Below, in pieces: positions 8,038 through 16,613 of a stretch of DNA of 64,000 nt. The DNA lies in assembly GCF_030345095.1 (NCBI RefSeq), contig NZ_CP128360.1, positions 6,448,001 to 6,512,000 on the forward strand, written 5' to 3'. The notes under the pieces are model-generated. The model was not told the DNA's origin. It saw only the letters and a program-made list of their open reading frames with translations, and ran no database searches. A program made the position numbers and the translations under genes. The number at the start of each line of letters is the position of its first letter. The stretch's first letter is position 1. The DNA comes from Solwaraspora sp. WMMA2056 (GTDB lineage: Bacteria > Actinomycetota > Actinomycetes > Mycobacteriales > Micromonosporaceae).

Positions 8038-8670
8038 TCACTGCGGAGCGGGCCGATCGTCCCCGCGACGGGGTGCGCGCCACATCGGCCACATCGACGG
8101 GCCGTCAGGCAGCAGGATCGGCTCGGTGGCGACGTAGCCCTGGCGTTGGTAGAGGCCCCGGTTGCGGGGCGTGGTGGCTTCCAGGTACGCCGGTTCGGCC
8201 GCCGTGTCCAGGAGCCGGTGCTGGTGACACAGCAGCGCGCTGCCGATACCCCGCCCCTGCAGCCACGGGGTGACCCCGAGGTACGCGAGGTAGTGGTGCG
8301 GCGTCTGGGGCCGGTGCCGTTCGAGCAGGGTGTCCAGCGCGGCGACCCGGTGCTGCCAGATCCCGGCGGCGAGCAGCATCCGCCGTTGGTGGACGGTGAC
8401 CCGGCCGGACGGCACCGGCTGCTCCCGGTGGTACCAGATCGCCACAGCGCTCAGCGGCCCGGCGATGTGCACCGTGGCCCCGGCGTCGAGGGCGTGTTCC
8501 AGTTCGAGGGTGAACAGCGTCCGGAACGTGGTGACCCGGGCGTCGATGTCGGTGACGAGCCACTGGGACACCGGTGCGATCAGGAACGCCTCGGTGAGCA
8601 GCGTCGCCGCCTGTGGGATGTCGTCGGGTGTGGCGTCGCGGACGGTCGGTGCGGGCATGGTGGCGTTCAT
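8038..8670 (-). CDS. GNAT-family N-acetyltransferase
   Basis: 210 residues from ATG 8670, with GGAG nine bases upstream. The acetyl-CoA motif A is LQGRGIGSALL and motif B follows (YLEATTPRNRGLYQRQGY). The N-terminal part (DIPQAATLLTEAFL) matches the first helix of the fold. It is a distant paralogue of the two duplicated GNAT proteins at 24180 and 29817, sharing the AIWY, WL-R/Q-G-GIGS and final PLWAM-type segments. The substrate is unknown. Confidence 0.85.
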   Translation of the reverse strand: MNATMPAPTVRDATPDDIPQAATLLTEAFLIAPVSQWLVTDIDARVTTFRTLFTLELEHALDAGATVHIAGPLSAVAIWYHREQPVPSGRVTVHQRRMLLAAGIWQHRVAALDTLLERHRPQTPHHYLAYLGVTPWLQGRGIGSALLCHQHRLLDTAAEPAYLEATTPRNRGLYQRQGYVATEPILLPDGPSMWPMWRAPRRGDDRPAPQ

Positions 8671-8753
8671 CGGGCACACTCCAGACAGGTGAGGCGGATC
8701 TCGGATCGCTGATGCGGGTCTCGGATCGCTGATGCGGGGGCCGGTGGAGCCGG

Positions 8754-9380
8754 TCAGGCGCGGCCGGACATGACCGCGTTGCCTACTGCCGCCCCGGTGT
8801 GGCGCAGCAGACCGCGCAGGTCCGGGCGCAGGTTGCCCAGCAGGCCGGCGAGGTGTCGGCGCACCTCGGGTTGGGCGCCGTCGAGCAGGTAGGTGTCCAG
8901 GCCGGTCTCGACCGACAGACCGGCGAGGAACAGGTCCGGTTCGGTGAGTGGTTCACCCCGGCGTAGCCGCATCGACAGCCGGGCCCATGGCCAGGCGGCG
9001 GTGTTCATGTCCATCGGTACGTAGACGGTGCGGCTGCGCAGCAACCGGCGGCTCTGCTCGGCGCGGACCACTCCGGCGGCGGCGAGGCGCTGCGCGACGT
9101 GGGTGGGGGCCCGTTCGGACAGTACGGTCAGCCAGGTCCGCACCGCGGTGTGCTCCGGTTCGTCGAGCAGCAGCCGCAGTGCGGATCGGCCCAGGGCATC
9201 GGCCGGCGCGTCCGGGTTGACCACCCAGAGCTGGCCGGCGTCGACCGCCGCCGCTCCTACGGTGACGAGTTCGGCGAGGACCGCACTGGCCAGGCCCAGC
9301 CCGACCGCTCGCGGGTGCAGCCGGGCCCGGCCGGTGATGTCGTGGTGGGCGAGCAGGAAGAACTCATCGGCGAGCAGCAC
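8754..9380 (-). CDS. GPP34 (GOLPH3/Vps74-like) family protein
   Basis: 208 residues from GTG 9380. LLADEFFLLAHHD is the family's N-terminal signature, followed by LGLASAVLAELV and the helical core characteristic of GPP34 proteins. Eukaryotic relatives bind phosphatidylinositol 4-phosphate; actinomycete copies are common but uncharacterised, possibly membrane-lipid associated. The start overlaps the preceding gene by 17 bp, indicating a two-gene unit. Confidence 0.85.
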   Translation of the reverse strand: MLLADEFFLLAHHDITGRARLHPRAVGLGLASAVLAELVTVGAAAVDAGQLWVVNPDAPADALGRSALRLLLDEPEHTAVRTWLTVLSERAPTHVAQRLAAAGVVRAEQSRRLLRSRTVYVPMDMNTAAWPWARLSMRLRRGEPLTEPDLFLAGLSVETGLDTYLLDGAQPEVRRHLAGLLGNLRPDLRGLLRHTGAAVGNAVMSGRA

Positions 9381-9669
9381 CGTCCACCACCTGCTCGCCG
9401 GGCAACGCGGCGCACCGGAGGGCGGCGACGCTGACCAGCGCCTGCTGGCACGGCTGGTGGTCGGGGCGGCAGTCCAGATGGTGGCCGTCGACCCAGACCC
9501 ACTGGCCGTCGTAACTGGCTGCCGAGGTGGTCCGCACCTTGGTGATCAGCAGTTCGAACGGCTCCCCCACCACGGTACCCAGGCCGTAGCGCCACTCGCT
9601 GACGGCGAACCGGAGCACGGTTCCTGGCGGCGGATCCGGGACACATGAGATTTCAGCATCATATTTCAT
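9364..9669 (-). CDS. Hypothetical protein upstream of GPP34
   Basis: About 101 residues if ATG 9669 is used (start MKYDAEISC); an upstream GTG at 9798 would add 43 residues of less protein-like sequence, and neither has a clear Shine-Dalgarno site. Visible segments are FAVSEWRYGLGTVVGEPFEL and a His/Cys patch, VDGHHLDCRPDHQPCQQ. It overlaps the GPP34 gene and is probably cotranscribed with it. No family recognised. Confidence 0.6.
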   Translation of the reverse strand: MKYDAEISCVPDPPPGTVLRFAVSEWRYGLGTVVGEPFELLITKVRTTSAASYDGQWVWVDGHHLDCRPDHQPCQQALVSVAALRCAALPGEQVVDGAARR

Positions 9670-9794
9670 TTGAATTTGTCCAGCCCGAATCGTCGATCCC
9701 GTGTCGCGGACGGGATCGTCCGGTCGGCTCAGCCGATCCGGATGGAGTGTGATTTCGGCGATGTCTGTCGGGGGAGAGCGCTTGACGGGCAAGG

Positions 9795-10175
9795 TCACGT
9801 GGACCAGATGAATTCCAGTTCATCCACGGCTCCGCCTATCCTGACCTCGGCCAGCACCTCTCGAAACACGCTGGACGGATCAAGCGAGGTTGAGCCGGCG
9901 AGGAGCTCCGGGTGGCGCGCTTCGACGGCGTTGAAGACGAGTCGCTCGACGGTGAGCGCGTCGACCGGGCTGAGCCGGCAGCCGCACGGGGCACCGTAGG
10001 CCCGACCGTTCAGCCTGGACATCACGATCATTTGCCGTTCGCAAGTTGCACAGTAGAGCAGCCCGGACAGCGGAGATCGCAAACTACCAAGGGACACATT
10101 GGGCGCAACGACCCGAACATCATTCAACTCGGCACCGTCAGTGATCTCACGGCGCGCGCCACGGCTTGGGGCCAT
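9795..10175 (-). CDS. Zinc-ribbon protein, recombinase-tail-like
   Basis: 126 residues. ATG 10175 is chosen because GTGAGGAG precedes it by 6-7 bases; the frame is open further upstream but without a better start. The centre, LSGLLYCATCERQMIV, followed by YGAPCGC, forms a CxxC...CxC zinc ribbon closely resembling the C-terminal zinc beta-ribbon of large serine recombinases. The helix that follows (LTVERLVFNAVEA) also resembles that region. No catalytic recombinase domain is nearby, so this is either a domesticated DNA-binding remnant or an independent small protein. Confidence 0.6.
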   Translation of the reverse strand: MAPSRGARREITDGAELNDVRVVAPNVSLGSLRSPLSGLLYCATCERQMIVMSRLNGRAYGAPCGCRLSPVDALTVERLVFNAVEARHPELLAGSTSLDPSSVFREVLAEVRIGGAVDELEFIWST

Positions 10176-10574
10176 CGCCAACTCCTCACCCTGGATCACC
10201 ATCAGGCAGCCACCATCGGCGGATGCAGATCGAGTCTGCCAGGGCACCCACAGTGGTGCAATGCTTAACGCGCCGATGAAACCGCAACGAAAGTTTGAAA
10301 ACCCGAAATACATGCGGGTTCACCCGCCGATCACCACACCTCTCGCACGGACCGGCATCGATAACCGCCAAACGGCGGACCCGGTTCCGCCGTCCCACCG
10401 AGGACGGTCGGCGCTGCGGTGGACACCGACGCGTGCGGACATCGGATAAGCTGCATCTCCCACGCCACGCGCGGGTGATCCCGGTGGCCGGCGGGTTCCC
10501 TCCCCGTCACCGTCTCGCCGGCCACCGCCACCCGACCGCGTCCGGCCTTGATCGACAGTGGCACGATCGGCGGC
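10176..10574. other. Intergenic region (399 bp)
   Basis: No convincing gene. An inverted repeat (AACCCG at 10300-10305, CGGGTT at 10315-10320) could form a weak hairpin. A minus-strand frame at 10186-10398 contains CERCGD but lacks a start site and is probably spurious. Confidence 0.5.
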
Positions 10575-11357
10575 ATGGATCATGGGCGCGACGGTCTCGA
10601 ACTCTCCATCGGGTACCCGACCAGCAAACCGACCAGGCTGGCGATGTTCTCGGTGCTGGGTGCCCTTGCGGTGATGGCGTCCTGCGTCGGTGGTGGGGTC
10701 CTCGGCGCGATGGCCGGGGACGGTACGGGCACCATCGCGCCGATGCTCGTCGGTGGCGGGCTCGCCGCCGGCGCGGCGACGGTGATGGGGCTGCCGATCG
10801 CCCGCACCGCCCGTACCGGCGCCTGGCTGGCTGGCACCCGGCTAACCGTCCGAGGGCTCGTCAGCCGCACAGTGGACCTGACGGTGGCCGAGTCGGTCAC
10901 CCTGCGGACCGCACCCGACCCGACCGCCACCGCAGCGGACGCCACCGGGACGGACGCCACCGGGACGGACGCCACCGCAGCGGACGCCACCGCAGCGGAC
11001 GCCACCGCAGCGGACGCCACCGCACGGGACAGCGCGACACCGGCGTCGGCTGAGCCAGCGGGAACCGGCACCGCTGCGGCGGGCCCGAGCCGTTCCGCGC
11101 CGTCGCGACGGCGGTCGGCCGCACCTGGGCGACGCTCCGCGCCGGTAGCTCCGCGCACTCCCACGATCACCGTCGTCGGACCGGACGGCACCGTGACACT
11201 GCCGCTGCGCAGCCGCGACGGCACCATGCTGCCGGGTGCCGAGATGGTCGCCCTGGCCCGGGCGTTTTCCGCTGCGTCCTGCCCCGGGGCGCACGAGGCG
11301 GTGCACTGGCTGCACACGATGGGCTCGGAGCCGCGTACCGCCGGGGTCGGGCTCTGA
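10575..11357 (+). CDS. Membrane protein with ADAT repeat linker
   Basis: 260 residues from ATG 10575. Two transmembrane helices (about 25-48 and 55-75: VLGALAVMASCVGGGVL, PMLVGGGLAAGAATVMG) are followed by a short beta-rich segment (GTRLTVRGLVSRTVDLTVAESVTLR shortened here), a low-complexity linker built from (A/T)DAT(A/G) units, an Arg/Ser-rich stretch and a second folded segment (TPTITVVGPDGTVTLPL). This resembles PH-like membrane proteins of actinomycetes whose second domain is interrupted by a variable insert. Function unknown; the repeat is discussed separately. Confidence 0.6.
   Translation: MDHGRDGLELSIGYPTSKPTRLAMFSVLGALAVMASCVGGGVLGAMAGDGTGTIAPMLVGGGLAAGAATVMGLPIARTARTGAWLAGTRLTVRGLVSRTVDLTVAESVTLRTAPDPTATAADATGTDATGTDATAADATAADATAADATARDSATPASAEPAGTGTAAAGPSRSAPSRRRSAAPGRRSAPVAPRTPTITVVGPDGTVTLPLRSRDGTMLPGAEMVALARAFSAASCPGAHEAVHWLHTMGSEPRTAGVGL
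10935..11024 (+). repeat. 15-bp coding minisatellite, six units
   Basis: Six tandem copies of a unit of the form (G/A)CGGACGCCACCG(C/G)(A/G), encoding repeated (A/T)DAT(A/G). The 15-bp period keeps the frame, so copy number can change without breaking the gene. Confidence 0.85.
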
Positions 11358-11363
11358 GCACGG

Positions 11364-11397
11364 CGAGGGTGACCGGTCAACGGACCGGTCACCCTCG
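11364..11397. terminator. Bidirectional hairpin terminator
   Basis: A perfect 15-bp stem (11364-11378 with 11383-11397) and a 4-base loop AACG lie between two convergent genes ending at 11357 and 11418. There is no U-tract, as is usual in actinomycetes. Confidence 0.75.
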
Positions 11398-11417
11398 GGT
11401 CGGTACGCGCTACGGCG

Positions 11418-12065
11418 TCACGGGCAGGGTTGCCAGGCGAGGTGGTACATGGTCTCGATGCTGCCGTCGGTCGAGTCCATCGTCAGGAAGCTGGTCCCCG
11501 ACGACGAGCCCCGGCTCAGCCGCAGTTCGGTGTTGATGTTGAGGTTGCGCTTCTCACCGCAGGGGTGCCAGACCACCGAGGCGATCGGGACCTCGTCGGT
11601 GACCATCCAGTTGTCGTCCAGCGGTGCGGCGATCGGGTGGTTGCTGAACGTGCTCTGGGTCATGCCCTGGAAGTAGTAGTTGGCCCGTTGCGACGCGACA
11701 GCGCCCCGGTTGAGCAGGCCGTACCCTCGGTAATCCACCTTGACGATGGCGAAGGTGTAGCCGGCCGGGGCGTGGACCAGCACGTTGAGCTGGCAGTTGC
11801 GGCGTCCGTCGGTGACGGAGATGCCGGGTCCGGCCTGGACCAGGTAGTCGCTGTAGATCGTGGTGAAGGCGGTGTTGTCCGGCGATACCGCCACATCAGC
11901 GGTGCCCGGCCGGCAGCCGGAACCGGCCATCGCGACCAGGTCGATGACGACCTGGTCGGGGGGCGGGTTGTCCATGACACCCCGGGCGGACGCGGGCGCC
12001 CCCACGACCAGTGACGAGGCGAGTAGTGCAAGCACCACACCGCCACGCGTCAGCAGTTTACGCAT
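11418..12065 (-). CDS. DUF4360 secreted protein, copy 1
   Basis: 215 residues from ATG 12065 with GGAGGAGG upstream. The signal peptide (LLTRGGVVLALLASSLVVG) ends at PASA. The mature domain has the DUF4360 pattern: GSGCRPGTADVAVSPDNTAF, RRNCQLNVLVHAPAGYTF, a central YRG strand, and a C-terminal Cys pair (HPCGEKRNLNINTELRL). Four conserved Cys suggest two disulfides. It diverges from a second DUF4360 gene at 12532 with about 45% visibly matching motifs by eye. Family function is unknown; members are small secreted proteins of fungi and actinobacteria. Confidence 0.82.
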   Translation of the reverse strand: MRKLLTRGGVVLALLASSLVVGAPASARGVMDNPPPDQVVIDLVAMAGSGCRPGTADVAVSPDNTAFTTIYSDYLVQAGPGISVTDGRRNCQLNVLVHAPAGYTFAIVKVDYRGYGLLNRGAVASQRANYYFQGMTQSTFSNHPIAAPLDDNWMVTDEVPIASVVWHPCGEKRNLNINTELRLSRGSSSGTSFLTMDSTDGSIETMYHLAWQPCP

Positions 12066-12531
12066 GAAACCTCCTCCGATGCAGGAAACGGCGCTACATG
12101 CCGGACAAGCTACTGATGGGCATAGATGTATGTCAACACAAATTTGGCAAAGGAGATCGGCTGATAAATTGCGGGAGTTCGACGGGTTACGGCACCTTCG
12201 AGCACCGCAAGAAAAACGGTCAGATAGTTGCAAAACACTACAGAACAGGCCAGCAGCCGACCGAGAGCATTCGGTCACCAGACCAACATCCGACATGATC
12301 CTGACCGAACAGATTCCCAGGTCAGAGGCCAGCCAAGATTAATCGGATATCGACTTATGCTGATGCTTGCGCGGCTCCCATGGCATCGCTACCATCTTGC
12401 GCAGAACACCCCCGGACAAGGTCCCAACAATCAATTCTTGATCCACAGTACGGTCTGCGAGCGGCACCCGCCAGCTCGGCGACGAAGCACGTGCGCATCC
12501 TCGAACACCAATTGCAACCGAGAGGAACGGA
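12066..12531. other. AT-richer divergent promoter region (466 bp)
   Basis: No gene seen. The stretch between the two divergent DUF4360 genes is clearly AT-richer than its surroundings, especially 12120-12380, and must carry both promoters. Strong ribosome sites lie at its two ends (GGAGGAGG for copy 1; GAGAGGAACGG for copy 2). Confidence 0.6.
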
Positions 12532-13182
12532 ATGAAGAAAGTCCTCGTCGGCACGAGACACGGGTTCCTCGCCGCGCTCGGCGCGGCTCTCGCGCTGTCC
12601 CTGGCCACGCCGGCCCACGCGGCACCCGTCACGACCCCCCACACGCCGGACAGCGACATCACCGTCGAGGTGCTGGCCGCCAACGGCTCCGGCTGCGCCC
12701 CAGGGACCGCCGTCGTCGTCGCCAACCCTGACAAGTCCGGGTTCCGGATCCGCTACTTCGACTTCGTCGCCAGCGCCGGACGGGGCGTCGACACGACCGC
12801 CAGCCGGAAGAACTGCCAGCTGGGTGTCCTGGTCAAGGTGCCGGCCGGCTGGACCTTCGCTGTCGCCACCGCCGACTACCGGGGTCGCGCCCGGATCCCC
12901 GCCGGCGCGACCGGCCGCCAGCGCACCCACTACTACTGGCAGGGCTCGTCGGAGAGCAGCCGCACCGAGGCGACGTTCGGTGGTCCGTACAACAGCTACT
13001 GGTCCGCCGAGGACGTCGCCCCGGTGCTCTACTACCTGCCCTGTGGCCAGCAGCGGGTACTCAACATCAACACCGAGCTGCGGGTCGAGGCCGGCACCGC
13101 CACCACGGTCGCCAGCATGTCGATGACGACCACCGAGGGTGACGTCGACACCCTGTTCAACCTCAAATGGGAGCGGTGCTGA
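12532..13182 (+). CDS. DUF4360 secreted protein, copy 2
   Basis: 216 residues. The signal peptide ends at TPAHA. It shares the full motif set with copy 1: GSGCAPGTAVVVANPDKSGF, SRKNCQLGVLVKVPAGWTF, a DYRG strand, YYWQG, and the final LPCGQQRVLNINTEL segment, including the four Cys. Divergent paralogues that keep every Cys are likely both functional and perhaps co-regulated from the AT-rich gap between them. Confidence 0.82.
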   Translation: MKKVLVGTRHGFLAALGAALALSLATPAHAAPVTTPHTPDSDITVEVLAANGSGCAPGTAVVVANPDKSGFRIRYFDFVASAGRGVDTTASRKNCQLGVLVKVPAGWTFAVATADYRGRARIPAGATGRQRTHYYWQGSSESSRTEATFGGPYNSYWSAEDVAPVLYYLPCGQQRVLNINTELRVEAGTATTVASMSMTTTEGDVDTLFNLKWERC

Positions 13183-13232
13183 ACCGCAGGCCGACCAGAC
13201 ACTGACACCGTCGACCGATCGGCATGACATGC

Positions 13233-13271
13233 GCGACGGGCGCGGGCGGGACACCTGCCCGCGCCCGTCGC
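13233..13271. terminator. Bidirectional GC hairpin terminator
   Basis: A 15-bp perfect stem (13233-13247 with 13257-13271) with a 9-base loop separates the convergent DUF4360 and DUF6745 genes. Confidence 0.75.
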
Positions 13272-13278
13272 ATGTCGG

Positions 13279-14268
13279 TCAGCCCGGCACCGCCCGCAAC
13301 GACGGAGACCACCCATCGCGATACCTGATCGGTGCCGCACCGTCGCGCGCCAGGCGGCGCTCGTCGTGCCAACCGCCCGGCACCGGGTCGGTACGGAGCA
13401 CCACCGGCCGGTCGACGAGCACACAGGTCCGCTCCCCCGGCCACCACCAGCCGGCCTGACGGGCCAGCGTCGCCCACTCGTCGAGCTGCGCCTCGTCGGC
13501 CCGGCGGTAGTGGGCCAGGCCGAGCCGACGCAGCGCGTCGTAGTACGCGACCCAGTACGCGTCCTGCTGCCCGTACCAGGCACTGGGCACCGGCCGACCC
13601 GAGGCCGCGAGTGCCGCGCGGACCGGCAGGACGAAGCCGTCGACGAGACTGACCCGCAACGCCGCACAGATTCCCTGGCGCAGCACGACCCGCAGCGGGA
13701 CACCTGCGGCGAACGCCTCGGCCGGCGGCAGCACCGGCCAGCGGGTCCCCGGCGGGTCCGCACCGCCGGCATCGGCCCGTCGGTCGGCCGACCGACGACC
13801 GCCGCCCCGGCCGCCCGACCGGCCACGCGACTGCGGTGGCGGAGTCAGATCAGGATGGCCGGCACCGTCGTCCAGCGCGGTGCGCAGCCGGGACCACCCT
13901 GCGACGAGGTCGCTGACCAGCGGCGGTACGCCCGGCGGCGGTCGACCGGTGACCCAGCGGTGCAGCATGTCGTGTGTGGGCAGTCCAGCCACCAGTGACA
14001 ACGCCTCGTGTGGTGAGTCGACCCAGCGGAATCGGGGGCGCTGACGGCGGTGCCGGGCGTAGAGGCGGGCCACGATGTCCTCTGTGGCGGGCCGGTCGGC
14101 CGGCGCGGTGTCGAGCCCGTGGTCGAGCCACTCGCGCCGGATCGGTTCGGCCGCCCACCACCGGGCGAGAGCCCGCTCGGCGTAGCCGGCAGAGGTGGTG
14201 GAGGTGGTGGAGCCGACAGAGATGGTGGAGATGGTGCCGGCGGCGTCACGCCGCGTCGGCGCGGTCAT
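13279..14268 (-). CDS. DUF6745-type protein
   Basis: 329 residues from ATG 14268; longer starts reach 14397 but lack support. Residues 12-26 are a TIS/TST-rich stretch encoded by a GGTGGA-type microsatellite. The middle has a low-complexity Gly/Arg insert (RGRSGGRGGGRRSADRR). The C-terminal region (QDAYWVAYYDALRRLGL, WWWPGERTCVLVDRPVVL, ending APIRYRDGWS) matches DUF6745, a family of unknown function often carrying a 'W-W...C...DRP...GPA..Y.DG' pattern. No catalytic role can be assigned. Confidence 0.65.
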   Translation of the reverse strand: MTAPTRRDAAGTISTISVGSTTSTTSAGYAERALARWWAAEPIRREWLDHGLDTAPADRPATEDIVARLYARHRRQRPRFRWVDSPHEALSLVAGLPTHDMLHRWVTGRPPPGVPPLVSDLVAGWSRLRTALDDGAGHPDLTPPPQSRGRSGGRGGGRRSADRRADAGGADPPGTRWPVLPPAEAFAAGVPLRVVLRQGICAALRVSLVDGFVLPVRAALAASGRPVPSAWYGQQDAYWVAYYDALRRLGLAHYRRADEAQLDEWATLARQAGWWWPGERTCVLVDRPVVLRTDPVPGGWHDERRLARDGAAPIRYRDGWSPSLRAVPG

Positions 14269-14500
14269 CGCGCGAGGGCGAAACCGCCCTTCCAGTGGGA
14301 AGAAATCATGTCGGCAATGGTGACGTATCGCGATCCCGCGCGCAACCAGGCACCCCGCGCAACCAGGCACCCGTGCCGGCCACCCGACCGGTGGCATCCG
14401 GCGAGTCGGTCACCGCGTACCGCTGACCAGCCGATCCCTGGCTGCGGGCCCGGCCGGTAGCGTGGCCGAGCGTTGGCGTTGCCGCAGGTGAACGAGGGTC

Positions 14501-15181
14501 GTGGCGGAAAGCTCCGGGTCCACGCGTCGTTGGCTACTACCCGGTGCGGCCGTCGCCGCCGCGCTGGCCACCGTCGGAGGGTGGTGGCTGTGGCAGAGCC
14601 TCGACGACGCGTCGACGACCGCGACCGGCACCGGCACCGGCACCGGCACCGGCGATGGTCCGGCCGTGACAGCGACGACCGAGGTACCGCAGTCCGGCGC
14701 GGCACCGGCCTGTCCGCCCGTCGAGCAGGCCGTCGCGGTCGACGCCGGCGCCACGGTCACCGCCTCCCTGACGTTCGACTCGACGCTCGCCGCCGGTGAG
14801 CACGTCGCGGTCGCCCTGTCACCGGCCGACGTCGAGCCCGGGCAGCCGCAGCAGACCCGGCTGCTCGTGCTCGGCTGCACCGCCGACAGGTGGGAACAGG
14901 TCTTCGTCACAGCGCTGGACACCACCGCGTGCGAGATACTGCTGACACCGGTCACGGTGCGCGGTGGCGGGGAGCAGGATCTGGTGTTCGGTCGCCGCTG
15001 CGGCAGCGGCGGGTTCCTGGACTTCGACGTACTCGGGTTCACCGGCCCGGCGACCTTCGGCGTCCTGCACTCCGAGACCGGCCTCGCGGCCGGGCAGGTG
15101 ACCCAGGACGGTGGCCGCCTGCTCGTCGCCACCGGCACCCAGGAGAGGACCCTGACATGGCGCGACGGGAAATTCCAATGA
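14501..15181 (+). CDS. Membrane-anchored hypothetical protein
   Basis: 226 residues from GTG 14501. One N-terminal transmembrane helix (LLPGAAVAAALATVGGWWLW) and a (TG)n linker encoded by ACCGGC repeats near 14627-14652 lead to an extracytoplasmic beta-rich domain with Cys at PACPPVE, LGCTAD, TACEI and RRCGSG, probably two disulfides. Its stop is 13 bp from the next ATG, with GAGGAGG between, so the two form an operon. No family recognised. Confidence 0.7.
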   Translation: MAESSGSTRRWLLPGAAVAAALATVGGWWLWQSLDDASTTATGTGTGTGTGDGPAVTATTEVPQSGAAPACPPVEQAVAVDAGATVTASLTFDSTLAAGEHVAVALSPADVEPGQPQQTRLLVLGCTADRWEQVFVTALDTTACEILLTPVTVRGGGEQDLVFGRRCGSGGFLDFDVLGFTGPATFGVLHSETGLAAGQVTQDGGRLLVATGTQERTLTWRDGKFQ

Positions 15182-15194
15182 GGAGGAAACGCTG

Positions 15195-15819
15195 ATGCGC
15201 CGTACCAGGAACCGGGTCGTCATCGGATCGGCCGTCGTGCTCGCCCCTCCTCGTCGTCGGCACGGTCTGGCTGTGGAACCGGCCGGATCCGACGCCGCCG
15301 GGCGGGTCTGCGGCGCCGACCGGGGGCATCGACGGGGCGACCGAACCGACGGCGGGCGGCGACGCCGGCCCGGCGGACGAGGAGCTGCTGATCACACCGG
15401 AGGGGATCGGTCCGCTGCGCCTCGGCGCCAGTGTCGCCGAGCTGGCCGGCGACGGCAGCCTCGGCACCGAGCCCGGCGAGGCCTGCCCGGACCGGCTGGT
15501 CGGCACCGCGCAACTGGCCGGGGTGGTGGTGCACACCGCTGTGGACGGCACCGCCGCGATGATCCTCGTCCAGGACCGTCCGCTGTCCACCGCCGACGGT
15601 ATCGGCGTCGGGAGCACCGCGGCGGCGCTGCGCCAGGCGTACGGGGTGCGGCTTGTCCGGCACACCGCCGCCAACAACCCGTACGCGGAGAACTACGTGG
15701 TCAGCGACAGTGCGTCGGGGATCGGTTTCACCGTGTCCCAGGACGCGTTCGGCAAGATCCTGGTCGCGCCCACCGACGTGCTACGGGCCGTGTTCGACGC
15801 CGGCGAGTTCCACTGCTGA
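15195..15819 (+). pseudogene. Frameshifted membrane-anchored hypothetical protein
   Basis: Translation starts well at ATG 15195 behind GAGGAGG and runs RNRVVIGSAVVLA, then loses hydrophobicity at a CCCC run (15244-15247). Removing one C restores a transmembrane helix (ALLVVGTVWLW) and one continuous frame to TGA 15819, with ITPEGIGPLRLGASVAEL, two Cys-containing strands and the end FDAGEFHC. As written, the product is broken. This may be a true mutation, a slippage-prone on/off tract, or a sequencing error. The intact form would be about 207 residues and would pair with the upstream membrane-anchored protein. Confidence 0.75.
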
Positions 15820-15853
15820 CCCTGCCGACCCCGCGCGTGCCCGGCTGACCGAC

Positions 15854-15919
15854 CGGTGTCACGCCGGCCGGTTGTCACGCCGGCCGGTTGTCACGCCAGG
15901 CGGTTGTCACGCCAGGCGG
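15854..15919. repeat. Tandem 16-bp repeat at SDR 3' end
   Basis: Four near-identical units around GGTTGTCACGCC(A/G)G run from the intergenic space into the last codons of the SDR gene. The stop codon of that gene falls inside the repeat, so copy number may alter its C-terminus. Confidence 0.75.
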
Positions 15920-16596
15920 TAGAACTCGCGGGGGTCGGTGGCGAGCGACGCCTTGACCGCACCGGCCGCCGCATCGGCGAGGATCTCCCACTGGCCGGCC
16001 TCCAGTCCGTCGAGGGCTGCCTTCGCGATCACCGCCGGGTCGCTTTTCGGTACGTCGTACCCAGCCATCATGTCGGTGTCGACGGCGGCCATCAGCAGTC
16101 CGGTGACCTGGGTCCGCTGCGCGGCCAGCTCCAGCCGGACGGCGTTGGTGAGGTTCCACTGGGCCGCCTTCGCCGCCGCGTAGCCGCCGGCACCCGGGTA
16201 GGCGCTCCAAGACAGTGCCGACAGCACGTTCAGGATCGCGCCGCCGGCCAGTTGAGGGGCGAAGGCCCGGATCATGGCGAGGGTGCCCCAGAAGTGGGTG
16301 TCCATCTCCCGGCGGACCAGGTCGAGGTCGCCGCCGACGAGGTCCGCACCGGTGGAGATCCCAGCGTTGTTGATCAGCAAATTGACGTCCCCGGCGGCCT
16401 GCGCGGCGGCGGCCACCGAGTCGGGGTCGGTGATGTCCAGCCGCAGCACCCGCACGCCGGGCAGGTCGACGGACTCGGGGCGACGGGCAGTGGCGTACAC
16501 CGTTGCGGCGCCGCGTTCGAGCAGCTGGGCGGCGAAATGTCGACCGATACCACGGTTCGCCCCGGTGACCAGGGCGGTTGCTCCAGAGATCTGCAT
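15907..16596 (-). CDS. Short-chain dehydrogenase/reductase
   Basis: 229 residues from ATG 16596. Classical SDR signs are visible: cofactor motif TGANRGIG at about 11-18, LDITDPDS, NNAG at about 80, the catalytic Ser in LNVLSALSWS and YAAAK at about 146-150. The loop after the second strand (ARRPES) suits NADP(H). It diverges from a MerR regulator across a dyad at 16614-16629, so it is probably induced by that regulator's ligand. Substrate unknown. Confidence 0.88.
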   Translation of the reverse strand: MQISGATALVTGANRGIGRHFAAQLLERGAATVYATARRPESVDLPGVRVLRLDITDPDSVAAAAQAAGDVNLLINNAGISTGADLVGGDLDLVRREMDTHFWGTLAMIRAFAPQLAGGAILNVLSALSWSAYPGAGGYAAAKAAQWNLTNAVRLELAAQRTQVTGLLMAAVDTDMMAGYDVPKSDPAVIAKAALDGLEAGQWEILADAAAGAVKASLATDPREFYRLA

Positions 16597-16613
16597 GCCG
16601 GCTACGCTAAAAC

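Noticed and set aside
10186-10398. Minus-strand 70-codon frame with CERCGD
   Set aside because: No ribosome site, one CxxC only and no family resemblance; overlaps the likely upstream region of the zinc-ribbon gene.
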